From an uncultured Gemella sp. (GTDB lineage: Bacteria > Bacillota > Bacilli > Staphylococcales > Gemellaceae), in the NCBI RefSeq assembly GCF_900766305.1, contig NZ_CAAFUZ010000079.1, positions 1 through 6,737 of the forward strand: 6,737 nucleotides of DNA, given 5' to 3'. The notes under the pieces are model-generated. The model saw only the letters and a program-made list of their open reading frames with translations, was not told the origin of the DNA and ran no database searches. The first letter of the stretch is position 1, and every line of letters begins with the position of its first letter. A program made the translations under genes and the position numbers. Shown here piece by piece: positions 6,697-6,737 of this stretch.

Positions 6697-6737
6697 AGGC
6701 TGTTGACAAATGCAGAAACTGCATGAGTCAGCAGCCT
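6697..6737. repeat. Imperfect 41-base palindrome at the window edge
   Basis: Nested inverted segments: AGGCTG (6697-6702) with CAGCCT (6732-6737), TGAC (6704-6707) with GTCA (6727-6730), and ATGCAG (6710-6715) with CTGCAT (6719-6724) around loop AAA. Small mismatches separate the helices. It is GC-richer than its surroundings and lies only two bases from the UUCG hairpin. It may continue past the edge. It could be part of a composite terminator or a copy of a dispersed palindromic repeat. Confidence 0.55.

Noticed and set aside
6678..6737. Short open minus-strand reading frame from the right edge ending at a TGA inside the UUCG hairpin
   Set aside because: Only about 19 codons are visible, the stop would sit inside the terminator stem, and the frame coincides with the palindrome, so it is probably not coding.

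Overview
This is low-GC Gram-positive (Firmicutes) DNA. It is AT-rich, has strong AGGAGG-type ribosome binding sites and T-box leaders, and carries a YSIRK-type surface-protein signal. The combination of a PavB-like SSURE-repeat adhesin, a Staphylococcus/Bacillus-style fused homocysteine methyltransferase/MTHFR, and a YheA-like small protein suggests a coccus such as Gemella. The genus is an inference; nothing in the window proves it.

Layout: positions 1-1000 (minus strand) hold the first 333 codons of a surface adhesin whose C-terminus lies off the left edge. Positions 1001-1260 are a divergent AT-rich promoter region, with one good promoter for the adhesin (minus) and one very strong promoter facing right (TTGACA-N17-TAATAT). 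From about 1264 to 1820 the rightward transcript carries two complete T-box riboswitches in tandem. Both appear to have an AUG (methionine) specifier codon, and each has its own antiterminator/terminator. They control a two-gene operon: metE (1869-4109, cobalamin-independent methionine synthase) and a 613-residue fused homocysteine S-methyltransferase/methylenetetrahydrofolate reductase (4119-5960). The operon ends at a strong hairpin terminator (5980-6016). A second perfect hairpin (6023-6061) follows, serving the convergent minus-strand gene 6071-6424, a YlbF/YheA-family small helical protein with a clear promoter. The last ~250 bases hold no recognisable gene. They do hold a probable minus-strand terminator with a UUCG loop, plus a longer imperfect palindrome that runs to the window edge.

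How the genes work together: the reductase domain makes 5-methyl-tetrahydrofolate, the methyl donor MetE uses to convert homocysteine to methionine. Uncharged tRNA-Met would stabilise both antiterminators and switch the operon on when methionine is short. No SAM riboswitch is seen. The adhesin and the YheA-like gene are transcribed separately and have no evident link to methionine synthesis.

I do not see a wholly new system. The most unusual item is the tandem Met T-box leader, and especially its first member: its terminator appears to capture the T-box sequence itself (the 5' arm of the antiterminator) instead of the usual 3' arm, and a non-consensus base in its bulge is matched in the terminator arm.
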